Part shown: in pieces, positions 5,976-6,368 of the stretch
Layout: each line of letters begins with the position of its first letter
How positions within the stretch are numbered: the stretch's first letter is position 1
Source of the DNA: SAR86 cluster bacterium
Lineage (GTDB): Bacteria; Pseudomonadota; Gammaproteobacteria; Pseudomonadales; Azotimanducaceae
Direction of reading: 5' to 3'
DNA: 6,368 nt
Assembly (NCBI GenBank): GCA_013204195.1
Contig: JABMOJ010000306.1
Location: 1 to 6,368, forward strand
Made by a program: the position numbers and the translations under genes
The notes under the pieces: generated by a model
The model's database searches: none
What the model saw: only the letters and a program-made list of their open reading frames with translations
What the model was told of the DNA's origin: nothing

Positions 5976-6368
5976 TCACAGCATCTTGCCCATGGTAATC
6001 ACCAGGTTGTCAGCACCATTCGCTGCGATATGCACCTCGCGACTGATTTCCACATAACCTCGCGCTAAATACAGCGGCTCTCCCGCGGCGGTAGAGCCCA
6101 GCTCTATAGACTTGAACCCCCCGTCGCGCGCCGCTTGCTCGCCCAACTGCAGTAGCAAGCTGCCAATGCCCAGACGCGCCCAGCCCGGGTGAGTGTACAT
6201 GGCTCGAATTCGCGCCGCATCTGAGCCAGGATCACTCAGGCTGTCATCTCGGCCGATAGTATGATCACAACCGTATAGGGTTCGCCGCCGACCCCAACCG
6301 CCGCAGCCTACCAGCTGCTTTTCAGCCTCATCACCGGACTCAATCAAAAAGTAGGTCTGATCTTCGAT
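5976..6368 (-). CDS. GNAT family N-acetyltransferase, N-terminus outside the window
   Basis: The frame is open to the right edge, so the first part of the gene is missing; 130 residues are visible, ending at TGA 5976-5978. GNAT enzymes move an acetyl group from acetyl-CoA to an amine. The visible part shows VGCGGWGRRRTLYG (20-33 of the visible part), AARIRAMYTHPGWARLGIGSLLL (51-73) with the acetyl-CoA pyrophosphate loop RLGIG, and GEPLYLARGY (96-105), a typical motif-B end. The loop has alanine at the usual first Arg/Gln position. A TTG at 6345-6347 could be read as a start but would cut the first strand of the fold, so the gene should be read as continuing beyond 6368. The acceptor substrate cannot be inferred. 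Confidence 0.88.
   Translation of the reverse strand: MEDQTYFLIESGDEAEKQLVGCGGWGRRRTLYGCDHTIGRDDSLSDPGSDAARIRAMYTHPGWARLGIGSLLLQLGEQAARDGGFKSIELGSTAAGEPLYLARGYVEISREVHIAANGADNLVITMGKML

Noticed and set aside
1..6368. Mobile element, CRISPR, tRNA/rRNA, toxin-antitoxin or defence system
   Set aside because: I saw no transposase-like protein, repeat-spacer array, cloverleaf-like RNA or paired small genes on either strand.

Overview
The window looks like ordinary chromosomal DNA from a free-living, moderately GC-rich proteobacterium. The gene families, clear AGGAG-type ribosome binding sites and a classical Rho-independent terminator fit a gammaproteobacterium of the marine, lipid/steroid-degrading kind; that placement is inference from protein style only. 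No RNA gene, insertion sequence, CRISPR array, phage gene or toxin cassette is visible, and I found no convincing new multi-gene system.

Layout, plus strand: a short-chain dehydrogenase/reductase (148-918) is closed off by a strong hairpin terminator (986-1012). A second same-strand group follows: a FadD19-like acyl-CoA synthetase (starts 1148), a DNA-3-methyladenine-glycosylase-I-like protein (2840-3556) and a two-domain rhodanese-type sulfurtransferase (3635-4519). Minus strand, read right to left: a GNAT acetyltransferase cut by the window edge (5976-6368), a small four-helix membrane protein (5497-5841) and a dienelactone-hydrolase-family protein (4536-5327). The sulfurtransferase and the hydrolase meet tail to tail across 16 bases.

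The most notable observation is in the acyl-CoA synthetase. An in-frame TAA at 2606-2608 ends it after 486 residues, yet the same frame stays open for 60 more codons that encode the missing end of the C-terminal domain, including the catalytic GKADYK lysine, up to a second TAA at 2789-2791. The full frame would give about 547 residues, the normal family length. The gene is therefore recently broken, read through, or misread by one base (probably CAA to TAA). TAA also ends intact neighbours, so a changed genetic code is not the explanation.

How the genes may work together: the reductase, the acyl-CoA synthetase and the alpha/beta hydrolase fit catabolism of lipid or sterol-side-chain acids (CoA activation, redox of hydroxy/keto groups, ester or lactone hydrolysis). 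The glycosylase-like protein, sulfurtransferase, membrane protein and acetyltransferase have no obvious role in that pathway and may simply be neighbours.
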